In this document: one piece after another, positions 19,970 through 28,252 of the stretch
Layout: each line of letters begins with the position of its first letter
Position numbering within the stretch: position 1 is the stretch's first letter
Source: Paludibacterium sp. B53371
GTDB lineage: Bacteria; Pseudomonadota; Gammaproteobacteria; Burkholderiales; Chromobacteriaceae
Assembly (NCBI RefSeq): GCF_018802765.1
Contig: NZ_CP069163.1
Location: forward strand, 1,178,001-1,242,000
DNA: 64,000 nt
Direction of reading: 5' to 3'
The notes under the pieces: generated by a model
Database searches by the model: none
Told to the model about the DNA's origin: nothing
Seen by the model: the letters and a program-made list of their open reading frames with translations, nothing else
Position numbers and translations under genes: made by a program

Positions 19970-20173
19970 ATGGATATTCCTATGATGATGCAAATCAGTC
20001 AGTTGCAACCCGGTTTTCGTATTGACGAACATCGTGATAATGGCGAAGTCGCCTCGTTTGAAGTGATGCAGGTGCGTTCGCTCGGCCGTCGTGTCGAAGT
20101 GACCTTCCGCTCGATGTTTGGTCTGGAAAGCGCCGTGTACATGGCCGACGCCTACCTCAACGCCAGCCGTTAA
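19970..20173 (+). CDS. Hypothetical protein (67 aa)
   Basis: A 67-residue soluble protein (MDIPMMMQISQLQPGFRIDE...) of mixed composition that looks like a small beta-rich fold, with no membrane segment or motif. An internal ATG at 19982 could be the true start. It ends four bases past the stop codon of mocA on the other strand, so the two genes converge with a tiny overlap. I do not recognise the family, but codon usage resembles the neighbours. Confidence 0.6.
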   Translation: MDIPMMMQISQLQPGFRIDEHRDNGEVASFEVMQVRSLGRRVEVTFRSMFGLESAVYMADAYLNASR

Positions 20174-20763
20174 GCCTCATTCGACCTTCTGCCCGCCAGA
20201 TGTGCGGGCAAATCGATATCACACACCACCGCCGCATCGTTGATGGCCAGCTGGCAGACTTCGTTGTCTTCCAGCAGGCTGCGTGCGCCCTGATCGCCCG
20301 TCAGTGCCATCAAGCCTGCCCGCATGCTCATGGCAAAACCGACCGGGTGCCCCGGCAGGTCGCCATACTGCGGGCGGACGATCTCGTGTTCGCGTAGCGC
20401 CGTGGCCACCTGGCGGAACACCTCCGGCGTGACAAACGGCATGTCGGCCAGGTGAATCAGCCAGCCTTGCCAGTGGCGCGTGGCGCTGACGCCCGCGGCA
20501 ATCGAGTCACCCAGCCCGTGGCTGGCCAGCAGGGTCAGGGGGATTTGCAGCGCACGGCACAATTGCAGGACGGCAGTATTGTCCGGACGGGTGACGACAT
20601 GCACCGGCAGGCCGCTGTCCAGTGCCTGGCGCAAGGTGCGGGCAAAGACAGTCTCTTCGCCATTACCCCCCAGCACCGCATTGAGCTTGTTACCCTCGCC
20701 GCCGGCCTGGATAAAGCGCTCGCCTCGCCCGGCAGCCGTGATCAGAATGCCTGTCTGGCCCAT
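20170..20763 (-). CDS. mocA: MocA/YgfJ-like molybdenum cofactor nucleotidyltransferase
   Basis: A 197-residue GT-A-fold nucleotidyltransferase. The nucleotide-binding loop is modified (ILITAAGRGERF...GNKL); GDSIAAGV, HLADMPFV and the family motif PGHPVGF follow. In E. coli, MocA (YgfJ) attaches CMP to molybdopterin, as required by xanthine-dehydrogenase-type enzymes. A GAGGAGG ribosome-binding site precedes the ATG. It diverges from uacR across about 230 bases rich in repeats. Its place beside yqeB and yqeC fits maturation of molybdenum hydroxylases; a selenium-specific variant is possible. Confidence 0.87.
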   Translation of the reverse strand: MGQTGILITAAGRGERFIQAGGEGNKLNAVLGGNGEETVFARTLRQALDSGLPVHVVTRPDNTAVLQLCRALQIPLTLLASHGLGDSIAAGVSATRHWQGWLIHLADMPFVTPEVFRQVATALREHEIVRPQYGDLPGHPVGFAMSMRAGLMALTGDQGARSLLEDNEVCQLAINDAAVVCDIDLPAHLAGRRSNEA

Positions 20764-20796
20764 GCCACCTCCTCGTCAAATATTCCCTTATTACAT

Positions 20797-20892
20797 TTTT
20801 GCGACGGATTTGCCGGGTTTTGCGCAAATCATCTGACCCAGATCAGATTGTTTTGCGACAACCGGCCATGCCGTGCCACCGCTGCCGCAAAA
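20797..20892. promoter_or_regulatory. Repeat-rich mocA/uacR control region
   Basis: Four copies of TTTTGCG occur here: forward at 20797, 20818 and 20851, and reversed at 20886-20892. A perfect inverted repeat ATCTGA-N6-TCAGAT spans 20831-20848 between the second and third copies. The spacings (21, 33 and 35 bases) are close to whole helical turns. Position between divergent mocA and uacR suggests operator sites, perhaps for autoregulation. The binding protein is not known. Confidence 0.45.
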
Positions 20893-20997
20893 GTCGTATT
20901 CTGCTGATTGTCTTTACATGATGATAATGCCGCGGGCCGAACCGCACGCCACTCATCGCATGGCGCCAGTGGATCATGACCCGAGGGGGTAATGTTC

Positions 20998-22815
20998 ATG
21001 ATGTCAGCAAGCAATCAGCTGTTGTTGATGCAAATCCAGCCAACCATTTTGCGTTTTACCAAAATGCTGGCGAATGTCCTGCAGCTCGAAGTTGAAATCG
21101 TCGATGCCAACCTGATTCGTCTGGCTGGTACCGGGCCATTCGGCAGTGGTTTTGGTCGCAAACTGGAGGGGGATTCGCGTCTGTTGCGCTATGTGATGGA
21201 GCAACAGTGCGAAAAAGTCGCCATCAAGTCACGCGAAGACCCGGTCTGCCAGGGCTGTGCCACGCGAGACAGTTGCAAGGAGATGGCGTTTCTCGGCGTG
21301 CCAATTGTGGTCAATGGGGTCTGTATCGGTGCCATCAGCCTGGTCGCGCTCACCTGTGCCCAGCAGGAGCGCCTGCAGCAGAATCTGCAGGAGGTCAGCG
21401 ACTATGTACGGCATATCTCCAGCATCTTTGTCTCCAAATTGCTGGACGCGCCGGACTGGAGCGAAGGCGATAAAAAACTGTTCCTGACGCTGATGACCCG
21501 CATGGCCCAGGGCGGCTTGTTGCTGGACGAGCACGACCGTGTCGTCTTTGCCAACGAGATCGCCCTGCAGCAACTGGGCTGCGATCCCAGCCTGGTAGGT
21601 CAGAAAATCAGCTTGCGCGCGCTCACCTTTGGTCAGCAGGGCTTGTCCGGCCATGTCCAGCATGTGGTTGATCTGGGGCAGCGACAGGCGCTGGTGATCG
21701 GCCAGCTATTCCAGATTCAGGGTCAGCAGTTGTTCCTGATGTCGCCGCATCAGGCCAATGTGGCCCAGGTCGCGCCGCGTGCCGACGATCCCTGTGCCAT
21801 TGACAGTCTGATCGGCGAGAGTGCGCCGATGCGGCGGCTGAAAATCCTGATCCACCGCATCGCCCAGAGCCCGTCCAGCGTGCTGATTACAGGCGAAAGC
21901 GGCACCGGCAAGGAGGTGGTGGCACAGGCCATTCATCGCCTCAGCCCGCGCAGCGACAAACCCTTCATTGCCATCAACTGCGCCGCCATCCCGGAACAGC
22001 TGCTGGAAAGCGAATTATTCGGCTACACCAAGGGCGCCTTTACCGGCGCCAACAGTGCCGGCAAGCAGGGGCTGATCCAGGCCGCCCATCAGGGGACGCT
22101 GTTTCTCGATGAAATCGGCGACATGCCGCTGACCATGCAGGCCAAGCTGCTGCGGGTGCTGGAGTTGCGCGAAGTGACCCCGATTGGCGCCAGCCGGCCG
22201 ATTCCGGTCGATATCCGCATTGTGGCCGCCACGCACCAGCACCTCGATCAGTACATCGCCGAAGGCAAGTTCCGCGAGGATCTGTATTACCGCATCAATG
22301 TCATTCCGATCGAACTGCCGCCGCTGCGCGAGCGCGAAGGAGATATCGAACGGCTGATCCACCACTTCCTGCAGCAACATACCCGGCGCATTGGCTGCGT
22401 TTATCCCGGACTGAGTGCCGAAGCGCGCCAGATGCTGAGCCAGTACCGCTGGCCGGGCAATGTGCGTGAGTTGAGCAATCTGGTGGAGTACCTGGTGAAT
22501 GTCATCCAGGAGGGCGACATCATCGACTGTAGCTTGCTGCCGCCAAACATTTTGCGCGGCCAGAGTGTGCCGCCCCGTCCGGCCGCCGCGCCGGTCTCCA
22601 CCCCCCTGACCGCGGCACCGGCCTGTGCCGCACCTCATGCCGAGCCGCCGCCGGTGGTCATGGCAGACAGCGGGCTGGAAAGCATGGAAAAGCAGATGAT
22701 CGAGGAAACCCTCAGCCGGGTCGGCAACAAGAAACTGGCCGCCCAGGCGCTGGGGATCGGCATTGCCACCCTGTACCGGAAGATCAAGAAGTACGCGATT
22801 GAGGTGCCGGAGTAG
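20998..22815 (+). CDS. uacR: Sigma-54-dependent activator of the purine locus (YgeV/UacR family)
   Basis: A 605-residue enhancer-binding protein matching E. coli YgeV (renamed UacR) end to end. Layout: N-terminal sensor with LLMQIQPTI and a three-Cys motif C84-x2-C87-x5-C93, PAS-like domain (about 155-250), AAA+ domain with Walker A GESGTGKE, the sigma-54 contact loop GAFTGA (346-351) and Walker B LFLDEIGD, then a Fis-type helix-turn-helix ending IGIATLYRKIKKY. Start: GAGGGGG fits ATG 20998 (8 bases) or 21001; ATG 20992 is too close. It should drive the four sigma-54 promoters found before yqeB, the permease, ygfK and ygeW. Convergent with yqeC, overlapping it by 32 bases. Confidence 0.94.
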   Translation: MMSASNQLLLMQIQPTILRFTKMLANVLQLEVEIVDANLIRLAGTGPFGSGFGRKLEGDSRLLRYVMEQQCEKVAIKSREDPVCQGCATRDSCKEMAFLGVPIVVNGVCIGAISLVALTCAQQERLQQNLQEVSDYVRHISSIFVSKLLDAPDWSEGDKKLFLTLMTRMAQGGLLLDEHDRVVFANEIALQQLGCDPSLVGQKISLRALTFGQQGLSGHVQHVVDLGQRQALVIGQLFQIQGQQLFLMSPHQANVAQVAPRADDPCAIDSLIGESAPMRRLKILIHRIAQSPSSVLITGESGTGKEVVAQAIHRLSPRSDKPFIAINCAAIPEQLLESELFGYTKGAFTGANSAGKQGLIQAAHQGTLFLDEIGDMPLTMQAKLLRVLELREVTPIGASRPIPVDIRIVAATHQHLDQYIAEGKFREDLYYRINVIPIELPPLREREGDIERLIHHFLQQHTRRIGCVYPGLSAEARQMLSQYRWPGNVRELSNLVEYLVNVIQEGDIIDCSLLPPNILRGQSVPPRPAAAPVSTPLTAAPACAAPHAEPPPVVMADSGLESMEKQMIEETLSRVGNKKLAAQALGIGIATLYRKIKKYAIEVPE

Positions 22816-23605
22816 GGAGGAGCAGATGGCGGATGGCGGGTGTTTCCCGCACGGCGCCCTGCCAGATTGCCGTCAGGGCCGGGTGCCGGCTCAGCAGTCG
22901 CGCCAGATCTGCCAGCCAGGCCGATTCGTGCTGGTGTTCGCCATGGACGAACCAGATGCGTCGCGCCTTGTCGGGACAGCCCTTGAACAGCCCCTGCGGG
23001 TGCGACAGCAGGCCGTCCAGCAAGGCCCAGTCGAGCGGCTGGCCGTGGACGATGCCGGTCAAGCTCTGCAACGCGTCCCAGCGATGTACCCGGTCTGGCG
23101 TCAGCGCTGTACCCAGCAGCGCCGAGCCCAGCAGCGAGATCACCACATCGCTGCCGGCCGGGATGCAGGGCTCGTGCTGCGCCGGAACCTTGAACAGTTT
23201 CTGGTGAGCGCCATCAGCCTCGACCAGAATCACGTCGAACCGGCGCTGAAGTCTGAGCTCGTCCAGTTGCGCCGGCGCCAGGCCGATCACCTTGCCGCTG
23301 CTGGCGTCGTGGCCGGCAAACCAGGCTTGAGTGCCGCCGGCGGGCACGGGGGGGCAGGGGCCGAAGTGAAGCCTTGTCACCTGATCCGCTGTCGGCAGAT
23401 ACATGCGCGTGGTGGTGCTCAGCAGCACGTTCAAGCCGCGCTGCTGCAACACCCTGGCCAGCCAGAACAGTGTCGAGGTTTTGCCGCCGGCACCGCACAG
23501 GCTGATCAGCCGGCAGTCGCCGGGTGTCAGCGGCCCCAGGCAAGCCAGCCAGCTGGCTTCGTCCGGGCAGGACTGGACATGGATGGCATTCTCAAAGTGA
23601 TACAT
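22784..23605 (-). CDS. yqeC: Selenium-dependent hydroxylase accessory protein YqeC
   Basis: A 273-residue P-loop protein: SLCGAGGKTSTLFWLA (Walker A), LLSTTTRMY, VILVEADGAH (Walker B-like) and a C-terminal region matching the YqeC family. The family is known only by its association with selenium-dependent molybdenum hydroxylases; biochemical function is unproven. No good ribosome-binding site precedes ATG 23605, and a predicted UacR-type element overlaps the first codons, so the start or its translation control is uncertain. Divergent from yqeB. Confidence 0.88.
   Translation of the reverse strand: MYHFENAIHVQSCPDEASWLACLGPLTPGDCRLISLCGAGGKTSTLFWLARVLQQRGLNVLLSTTTRMYLPTADQVTRLHFGPCPPVPAGGTQAWFAGHDASSGKVIGLAPAQLDELRLQRRFDVILVEADGAHQKLFKVPAQHEPCIPAGSDVVISLLGSALLGTALTPDRVHRWDALQSLTGIVHGQPLDWALLDGLLSHPQGLFKGCPDKARRIWFVHGEHQHESAWLADLARLLSRHPALTAIWQGAVRETPAIRHLLLPTPAPQSRTS
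23588..23602. promoter_or_regulatory. Candidate UacR enhancer element (site A)
   Basis: ATTCTCAAAGTGATA occurs here and, letter for letter, again before ygfK (32201-32215). Related copies lie before the permease and ygeW. The centre is about 95 bases upstream of the sigma-54 promoter of yqeB, an ordinary enhancer distance. It overlaps the first codons of divergent yqeC. Assignment to UacR is inference. Confidence 0.6.
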
Positions 23606-23688
23606 GGCGAGATTGGCTTGATATGAAATCAGTGTCGCCGATTATAGCGGTGTACGTGCCAGGCTGATACGACAGCCTGGCGGGACAC

Positions 23689-23704
23689 TGGCGCAGAATT
23701 TGCT
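23689..23704 (+). promoter_or_regulatory. Sigma-54 promoter of yqeB
   Basis: TGGCGCAGAATTTGCT: the invariant GG (-24) and GC (-12) are exactly 10 bases apart and the rest matches TGGCAC-N5-TTGC well. It lies 53 bases before the yqeB start. A weaker overlapping GG-N10-GC sits 11 bases upstream. Confidence 0.8.
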
Positions 23705-23756
23705 GTTGAAGTAGGGCGCCGCCCGGAGCGGTGCGCTGACAGGAGAGGTGTGCCGA

Positions 23757-25340
23757 ATGAATCTGTTTGCTCATGCAGCCAGGCTGGAACAGGAAAATCG
23801 TCCGTTTGCCCTGGCGCATATCGTAGAAAGTCGGGGCTCGACACCGCGCCACAGTGGTCAGATGCTGATCGAAGCCGATGGCAGGACGGTAGGCACCATT
23901 GGTGGCGGCATGATTGAGCGTCGCGTGATCGAAGAGGCCATGCTGGCCATCATCGCCCGTGCGCCACGCATGGTTCACGGCCGCATGACCCGTACCGGCG
24001 AACATGCCGTCGGCTCGGATTGCGGCGGGGCCATGTCGGTCTATATCGAGGTTTTCGGCCAGCGGCCGCGGCTGGTACTGATCGGCGGTGGTCACGTCAA
24101 TCGCGCCCTGGCGCAGGCGGCTGCGCCATTGGGTTATGAGATTCATGTCGGCGATACCTTTGCCGGCAATCTGGATGCAGCGCTGTTTCCCGCCGGCACG
24201 CAGCTCGCCCATGGCGAGACCATGAGCGAATTGCTCGACCGCCTGCCGCTCGAGGCCGATGCCCAGGTCATCATTGCCACCAACCATCAGGACAAGGAAG
24301 CGCTGGATAAGCTGATTGAGCGTCCCCTGGCCTATCTTGGCCTGTTGGCCAGCCGGCGCAAGACGCTGACTTTCATCCAGACGCTGCGCGAAGCCGGTAC
24401 CCCGGAGGCTTGCCTGCAACGCCTGTACGCGCCCATTGGCTATGACATTGGTGCAGAGACACCGGAAGAAATCGCCATCAGCATCCTGGCGCATCTGCTG
24501 CAGGTGCGGCATGGCGCTCCGGGCGGCCTCAAGCAGGATGGACTGCGCCGGCATCGCCTGGTGGTGATGCGTGGCTCGGGCGATATTGCCAGCGGTGTGG
24601 CGCTGCGCCTGCACCAGGCCGGCATGCGCGTGCTGATGCTGGATCTGGCCCGGCCGACCGTGATCCGGCGCAGTGTGGCCTTCGCCCAGGCCATGTTCGA
24701 CGGCGAAACCATGGTGGAGGGCGTGCAGGGCAAGCTGGCCCACTCGCTGCCCGAGGCCATGAGCCTGCTCGACAAGGGCATCATCCCGCTGCTGGTCGAC
24801 GAGCATGCCGAATGCCTCGAGGCGCTCAAGCCGGATGTGCTGGTCGACGCTATCCTGGCCAAACGCAATCTGGGTACCCGGCGTGACATGGCGCCCTGCA
24901 CCATTGCCCTCGGACCGGGCTTCGAAGCCGGTCGTGACTGTGATGCCGTGATCGAAACCAACCGCGGCCACTACCTCGGCCGGGTGATCTACCAGGGCGC
25001 GGCGGCACCGAACACCGGCGTGCCGGGCAATATCGAAGGCTTTACCAGCGAGCGGGTCATCCGCTCTCCGGTGGCAGGGGTGTTCCGCGCCAATGTACGG
25101 CTGGGTGAGCTGGTCCAGGAGGGCGATATCATGGCCTGGGTGGGTGAGGCACCCGTACCGGCACCGATGGCCGGCATGGTGCGCGGTCTGCTGCACGACG
25201 ATATTGCCGTACCCGAAGGTTTCAAGATCGGCGATATCGATCCGCGAGGAGCCCGGGCCGATTACACTACCGTTTCTGACAAGGCGCGAGCCATTGGTGG
25301 CGGTGTGCTGGAAGCCATTTTGCATCTTGTGACCCCCTGA
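23757..25340 (+). CDS. yqeB: YqeB: XdhC-like domain fused to EF2563-type selenium-hydroxylase domain
   Basis: A 527-residue protein matching E. coli YqeB (541 residues). Residues 1 to about 260 resemble the XdhC/CoxI maturation factor (ESRGSTPRHSGQML, GTIGGGMIE, GSDCGGAM, Rossmann LVLIGGGHVNRA). Residues about 270-527 are the EF2563 selenium-dependent molybdenum hydroxylase system domain (RGSGDIASGVALRL, NLGTRRDMAP, KIGDIDPRG). Such proteins handle the sulfurated or selenated molybdenum cofactor before insertion. Start ATG 23757 (MNLFAHA, as in E. coli) is chosen over GTG 23748, which overlaps the ribosome-binding site. A sigma-54 promoter lies just upstream. Confidence 0.95.
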   Translation: MNLFAHAARLEQENRPFALAHIVESRGSTPRHSGQMLIEADGRTVGTIGGGMIERRVIEEAMLAIIARAPRMVHGRMTRTGEHAVGSDCGGAMSVYIEVFGQRPRLVLIGGGHVNRALAQAAAPLGYEIHVGDTFAGNLDAALFPAGTQLAHGETMSELLDRLPLEADAQVIIATNHQDKEALDKLIERPLAYLGLLASRRKTLTFIQTLREAGTPEACLQRLYAPIGYDIGAETPEEIAISILAHLLQVRHGAPGGLKQDGLRRHRLVVMRGSGDIASGVALRLHQAGMRVLMLDLARPTVIRRSVAFAQAMFDGETMVEGVQGKLAHSLPEAMSLLDKGIIPLLVDEHAECLEALKPDVLVDAILAKRNLGTRRDMAPCTIALGPGFEAGRDCDAVIETNRGHYLGRVIYQGAAAPNTGVPGNIEGFTSERVIRSPVAGVFRANVRLGELVQEGDIMAWVGEAPVPAPMAGMVRGLLHDDIAVPEGFKIGDIDPRGARADYTTVSDKARAIGGGVLEAILHLVTP

Positions 25341-25358
25341 TCTGCCCGCAGAAGTCTG

Positions 25359-25386
25359 TCGGCCTGACATCATCGTGTCAGGCCGA
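25359..25386. terminator. Hairpin after yqeB
   Basis: A perfect 11-bp stem TCGGCCTGACA/TGTCAGGCCGA with a six-base loop begins 19 bases after the yqeB stop. There is no T run, so it may stop transcription weakly or protect the message end. Confidence 0.55.
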
Positions 25387-25387
25387 A

Positions 25388-25402
25388 CCTCTCAAACTGA
25401 TA
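25388..25402. promoter_or_regulatory. Candidate UacR enhancer element (site C)
   Basis: CCTCTCAAACTGATA shares the core TCTCA-N3-TGATA with the elements before yqeB, ygfK and ygeW. It lies about 119 bases upstream of the sigma-54 promoter of the permease gene. Confidence 0.55.
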
Positions 25403-25512
25403 CAACCCATTCGCTTGATATAAAAACAAAATTGCGCCATGTCCGCCCCGGGGCGGCAGCATACCTTGCCCCTGCAAGGTTTTCCCGCGGAATTTCATTG
25501 CTTTGTCATGGC

Positions 25513-25528
25513 TGGCCTGCTTCTTGCT
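25513..25528 (+). promoter_or_regulatory. Sigma-54 promoter of the NCS2 permease
   Basis: TGGCCTGCTTCTTGCT has GG-N10-GC with the canonical TTGC at -12. It lies 90 bases before the true start ATG. Its position inside the longer open frame argues that the upstream ATG at 25439 is not used. Confidence 0.72.
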
Positions 25529-25618
25529 GAAGTCGGTGCAACCCTGGCCTGCGCATCGTGGTTTTGTGCCGTCGGCCTGCACCGTTTTCTTTTGATTTTC
25601 TTTGCAGGGAGTGAAGAA

Positions 25619-27049
25619 ATGTCTGACATGCCTGGCGGTGAGATTGACCTGATTTTTTCCCTTGATGACAAACCCCCGTTTCTGCAGACCCTGACCGGGG
25701 CCCTGACTCACCTGTTTGCGATTCTGGTACCCATGGTGGCGCCGGCACTGATTGTCGGCGGCGCGCTCGGGCTGTCGAGCAGCACGACCGGCTATCTGGT
25801 GTCGATGGCGATGATTGCCTCCGGCATCGGTACCTGGCTGCAGGTGAATCGGTATGGCCGCGTCGGCTCTGGCCTGTTGTCGATTCAATCAGTGAATTTC
25901 TCCTTTGTGACCGTGATGATTGCGCTGGGCAGCGCCATGCGCAAAGACGGCCTGCACGAAGACCTGATCATGTCGACCTTGCTCGGGGTGTCCTTTGTCG
26001 GCGCCTTCCTGGTGGCGGGCGCCTCATTCGTCCTGCCCTATCTGAAGCGCGTGATTACCCCGACGGTCAGCGGCGTGGTCGTGCTGATGATCGGCCTGAG
26101 CCTGATCAAAGTGGGCATGATCGACTTTGCCGGTGGCTTTGCCTCCATGGGCAACGGGACCTTCGGCAGCTATCAGAATCTTGGTCTGGGCCTGCTGGTC
26201 GTTGTGGTGGTGATCGCCGTCAACAGCAGCAAGCGTCCGATGCTGCGCATGAGCGGCATTGTGGTCGGCATGATGACCGGCTATGTGGCGGCGCTGGCGC
26301 TCGGCCTGGTGGACTTCTCGGCGATGATGAACAAGCCGCTGATCACGGTGCCGGTACCGTTCCGCTTCGGTTTTCACTTTGATTTTCATGCCTTCCTGGT
26401 GGCCGGCGTGATTTATCTGCTCAGCGTACTGGAAGCCGTCGGCGACATTACCGCGACCGCCATCGTGTCGCATTGCCCGATCAATGATGACAACTTCACG
26501 CGCCGTCTGTCGGGCGGTGTGCTGGCCGATGGTCTGGTCTCGGTGATTGCCTCGGCGCTCGGTTCGCTGCCGCTGACCACCTTCGCCCAGAATAATGGCG
26601 TGATCCAGATGACCGGGGTGGCCTCGCGCCATGTCGGCAAATTCATCGCCGTGATACTAGTACTGATGGGATTGTTCCCGGCTGTCGGCTGCTTCTTCAC
26701 CACCATTCCGCAACCAGTGATGGGCGGGGCAACCATCCTGATGTTCGGCATGATCTCGCTGGCCGGTATCCGCATCATCCTGTCCGGTCCGACCGGGCTG
26801 GACCGGCGTGAAACCCTGATCGTGGCCACGGCACTCGGGCTGGGGCTCGGCATTTCCTACCAGCCGGATGTGTTCCACGCCTTGCCGCCGGCCATCGCCA
26901 TGCTGATGGAAAACCCGATCAGCGCCGGCGGGCTGATCGCCATTGCCATGAACCTCTGCCTGCCGCGGCGCGATGCGGTTGCCCGTCCGGTTGCAGCGGC
27001 CAGCAGCCAGCCGGTCGCCAAGGTGTCGACCGAGGTGATCCACGGTTGA
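25619..27049 (+). CDS. Xanthine-type purine permease, NCS2/NAT family
   Basis: A 476-residue carrier with about 12-14 membrane segments. It has the NAT signature region (QNNGVIQMTGVASRHVG) and SVLEAVGDITATA, and its N-terminus DDKPPFLQTLTGALTHLFAI resembles XanP and XanQ of E. coli rather than the uracil carrier UraA. It should import xanthine or a related purine (uric acid possible) with protons. Start ATG 25619 has GGGAGTGAAGAA before it and lies downstream of the sigma-54 promoter. It follows yqeB and is followed by a strong terminator, so it is a single-gene unit of the purine regulon. Confidence 0.9.
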   Translation: MSDMPGGEIDLIFSLDDKPPFLQTLTGALTHLFAILVPMVAPALIVGGALGLSSSTTGYLVSMAMIASGIGTWLQVNRYGRVGSGLLSIQSVNFSFVTVMIALGSAMRKDGLHEDLIMSTLLGVSFVGAFLVAGASFVLPYLKRVITPTVSGVVVLMIGLSLIKVGMIDFAGGFASMGNGTFGSYQNLGLGLLVVVVVIAVNSSKRPMLRMSGIVVGMMTGYVAALALGLVDFSAMMNKPLITVPVPFRFGFHFDFHAFLVAGVIYLLSVLEAVGDITATAIVSHCPINDDNFTRRLSGGVLADGLVSVIASALGSLPLTTFAQNNGVIQMTGVASRHVGKFIAVILVLMGLFPAVGCFFTTIPQPVMGGATILMFGMISLAGIRIILSGPTGLDRRETLIVATALGLGLGISYQPDVFHALPPAIAMLMENPISAGGLIAIAMNLCLPRRDAVARPVAAASSQPVAKVSTEVIHG

Positions 27050-27066
27050 GTCGACATGCCAAGGTC

Positions 27067-27099
27067 AAACGGCCCGCTGCGAAGGCAGCGGGCCGTTTT
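27067..27099 (+). terminator. Rho-independent terminator of the permease gene
   Basis: AAACGGCCCGCTGC pairs perfectly with GCAGCGGGCCGTTT across GAAG, followed by a T-rich stretch. The A run on the other side lets it also act on the minus strand. Confidence 0.9.
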
Positions 27100-27130
27100 G
27101 TTTGAGCCTGTGCGGATGAGGGCGCTGAGA

Positions 27131-27553
27131 CTATTCGGGGAGCGCAATCGCGATTCCCGGCTGCCGCTGCAGCGGCCAGATGCCGGATAGCGGATCCGCG
27201 CAGGGAGCCAGCGACACTGTCCCGTGCGCGGCAGACCGCTTGGCTGCCACACTTTGCAGGCCGCTACCGCACCGATTGTGCAACGTTTTTCGTTGCTGCT
27301 GATAAGCGCGTTCGTATGGCTGCAGTGACGCTTGTGCTGCATTAACCTGCTCGGCGACCTGGGGCAGGGGCGTGGGGGACGGCAACATGAAATGCTCGCT
27401 CAGTCCCTTGGCTGCGAGGTGGTCAGGGGCATGACTCAGGTCCGCAGGCAGCGTCAGTTGCCATCGAGTCGGTTGCACCGGAAACGTCACGTCCTCAGCC
27501 AGAACCTGATAGGGCAACAGACACAGCAGGGGGAGGGTAAGGCGTCGTGTCAT
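27131..27553 (-). CDS. Hypothetical exported protein (140 aa)
   Basis: A 140-residue protein with a probable signal peptide (MTRRLTLPLLCLLPYQVLAE) and an excellent AAGGAGATCAC ribosome-binding site. The mature part contains two Cys that could form a disulfide and a Gln-rich helical segment. I do not recognise it. It lies downstream of ppa on the same strand (about 108 bases), so it may be the last gene of the leftward fluoride-responsive unit. A short frame directly before it (27550-27615) ends on its start codon and may couple translation. Confidence 0.55.
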   Translation of the reverse strand: MTRRLTLPLLCLLPYQVLAEDVTFPVQPTRWQLTLPADLSHAPDHLAAKGLSEHFMLPSPTPLPQVAEQVNAAQASLQPYERAYQQQRKTLHNRCGSGLQSVAAKRSAAHGTVSLAPCADPLSGIWPLQRQPGIAIALPE

Positions 27554-27661
27554 GTGATCTCCTTGTCTGCAATCGGTGCGCCATTAGGGCCACGGCAGAA
27601 CCAGTCCGTTCCCATGTCGCGCTGTACGAAAGTCCAGTCAGCCGGTGTCTGTCCCTTTTTG

Positions 27662-28192
27662 CTAGGGCGCCTGATAGCGTTGCACACTCTCGATGATTTC
27701 TGCCCGGGCCGCTTCCAGATCGTCCCAGCCATGCACCTTGGCCCATTTGCCGGCTTCGAGATCCTTGTAATGGCTGAAAAAGTGCAGCGTTTGCTGCAGC
27801 AGGGCCTGCGGCAGGTCTTCCAGGCTGCGAATCGTCGCCGTCATCGGGCAGACAGCATCCAGTGGCACGGCGACCACCTTTTTGTCGATGCCGTGTTCAT
27901 CCTCCATCTTCAGCAGGCCAATCGGCCGACAGGGCACCACCACACCGCCCGGCAGCGGGAAGGGCGCATGCACCAGGACATCGGTCGGGTCGCCATCCTG
28001 CGACAAGGTGTGCGGGACGAAGCCGTAATTCATCGGATACTGCATGGCCGTCGAGAGGAAGCGGTCAACAAACAGGGCGCCGGAGGTCTTGTCCATCTCA
28101 TATTTGACCGGCAGTGCGTTGGCCGGGATTTCCACGATGACGTTAAAGCTGTCCGGTAACAGATCACCGGCCTGGATGTGAGCGATATTCAT
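27662..28192 (-). CDS. ppa: Inorganic pyrophosphatase, family I
   Basis: A 176-residue soluble enzyme hydrolysing pyrophosphate with Mg. Seen: EIPANALPVKYEMDK, PMNYGFVPHT, the metal-binding signature DGDPTDVLV and VHGWDDLEAARAEI. The length is that of bacterial hexameric family I enzymes. Pyrophosphatase is a classic fluoride target. The gene follows the leftward enolase by 60 bases with a hairpin between, in the unit controlled by the minus-strand fluoride riboswitch. It is probably an extra copy made under fluoride stress; whether the genome has another is not visible. Confidence 0.96.
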   Translation of the reverse strand: MNIAHIQAGDLLPDSFNVIVEIPANALPVKYEMDKTSGALFVDRFLSTAMQYPMNYGFVPHTLSQDGDPTDVLVHAPFPLPGGVVVPCRPIGLLKMEDEHGIDKKVVAVPLDAVCPMTATIRSLEDLPQALLQQTLHFFSHYKDLEAGKWAKVHGWDDLEAARAEIIESVQRYQAP

Positions 28193-28252
28193 AAAAACTC
28201 CTTGAGGTGTAAGGGGCCGGCAGTCTTGCTGCCGGCAGTGAGTGACTGCGAT

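Noticed and set aside
27550-27615. Tiny frame (21 codons, MGTDWFCRGPNGAPIADKEIT) before the exported-protein gene
   Set aside because: Its stop overlaps the next start, which hints at coupling, but there is no ribosome-binding site and no evidence of conservation, so it is not listed as a gene.
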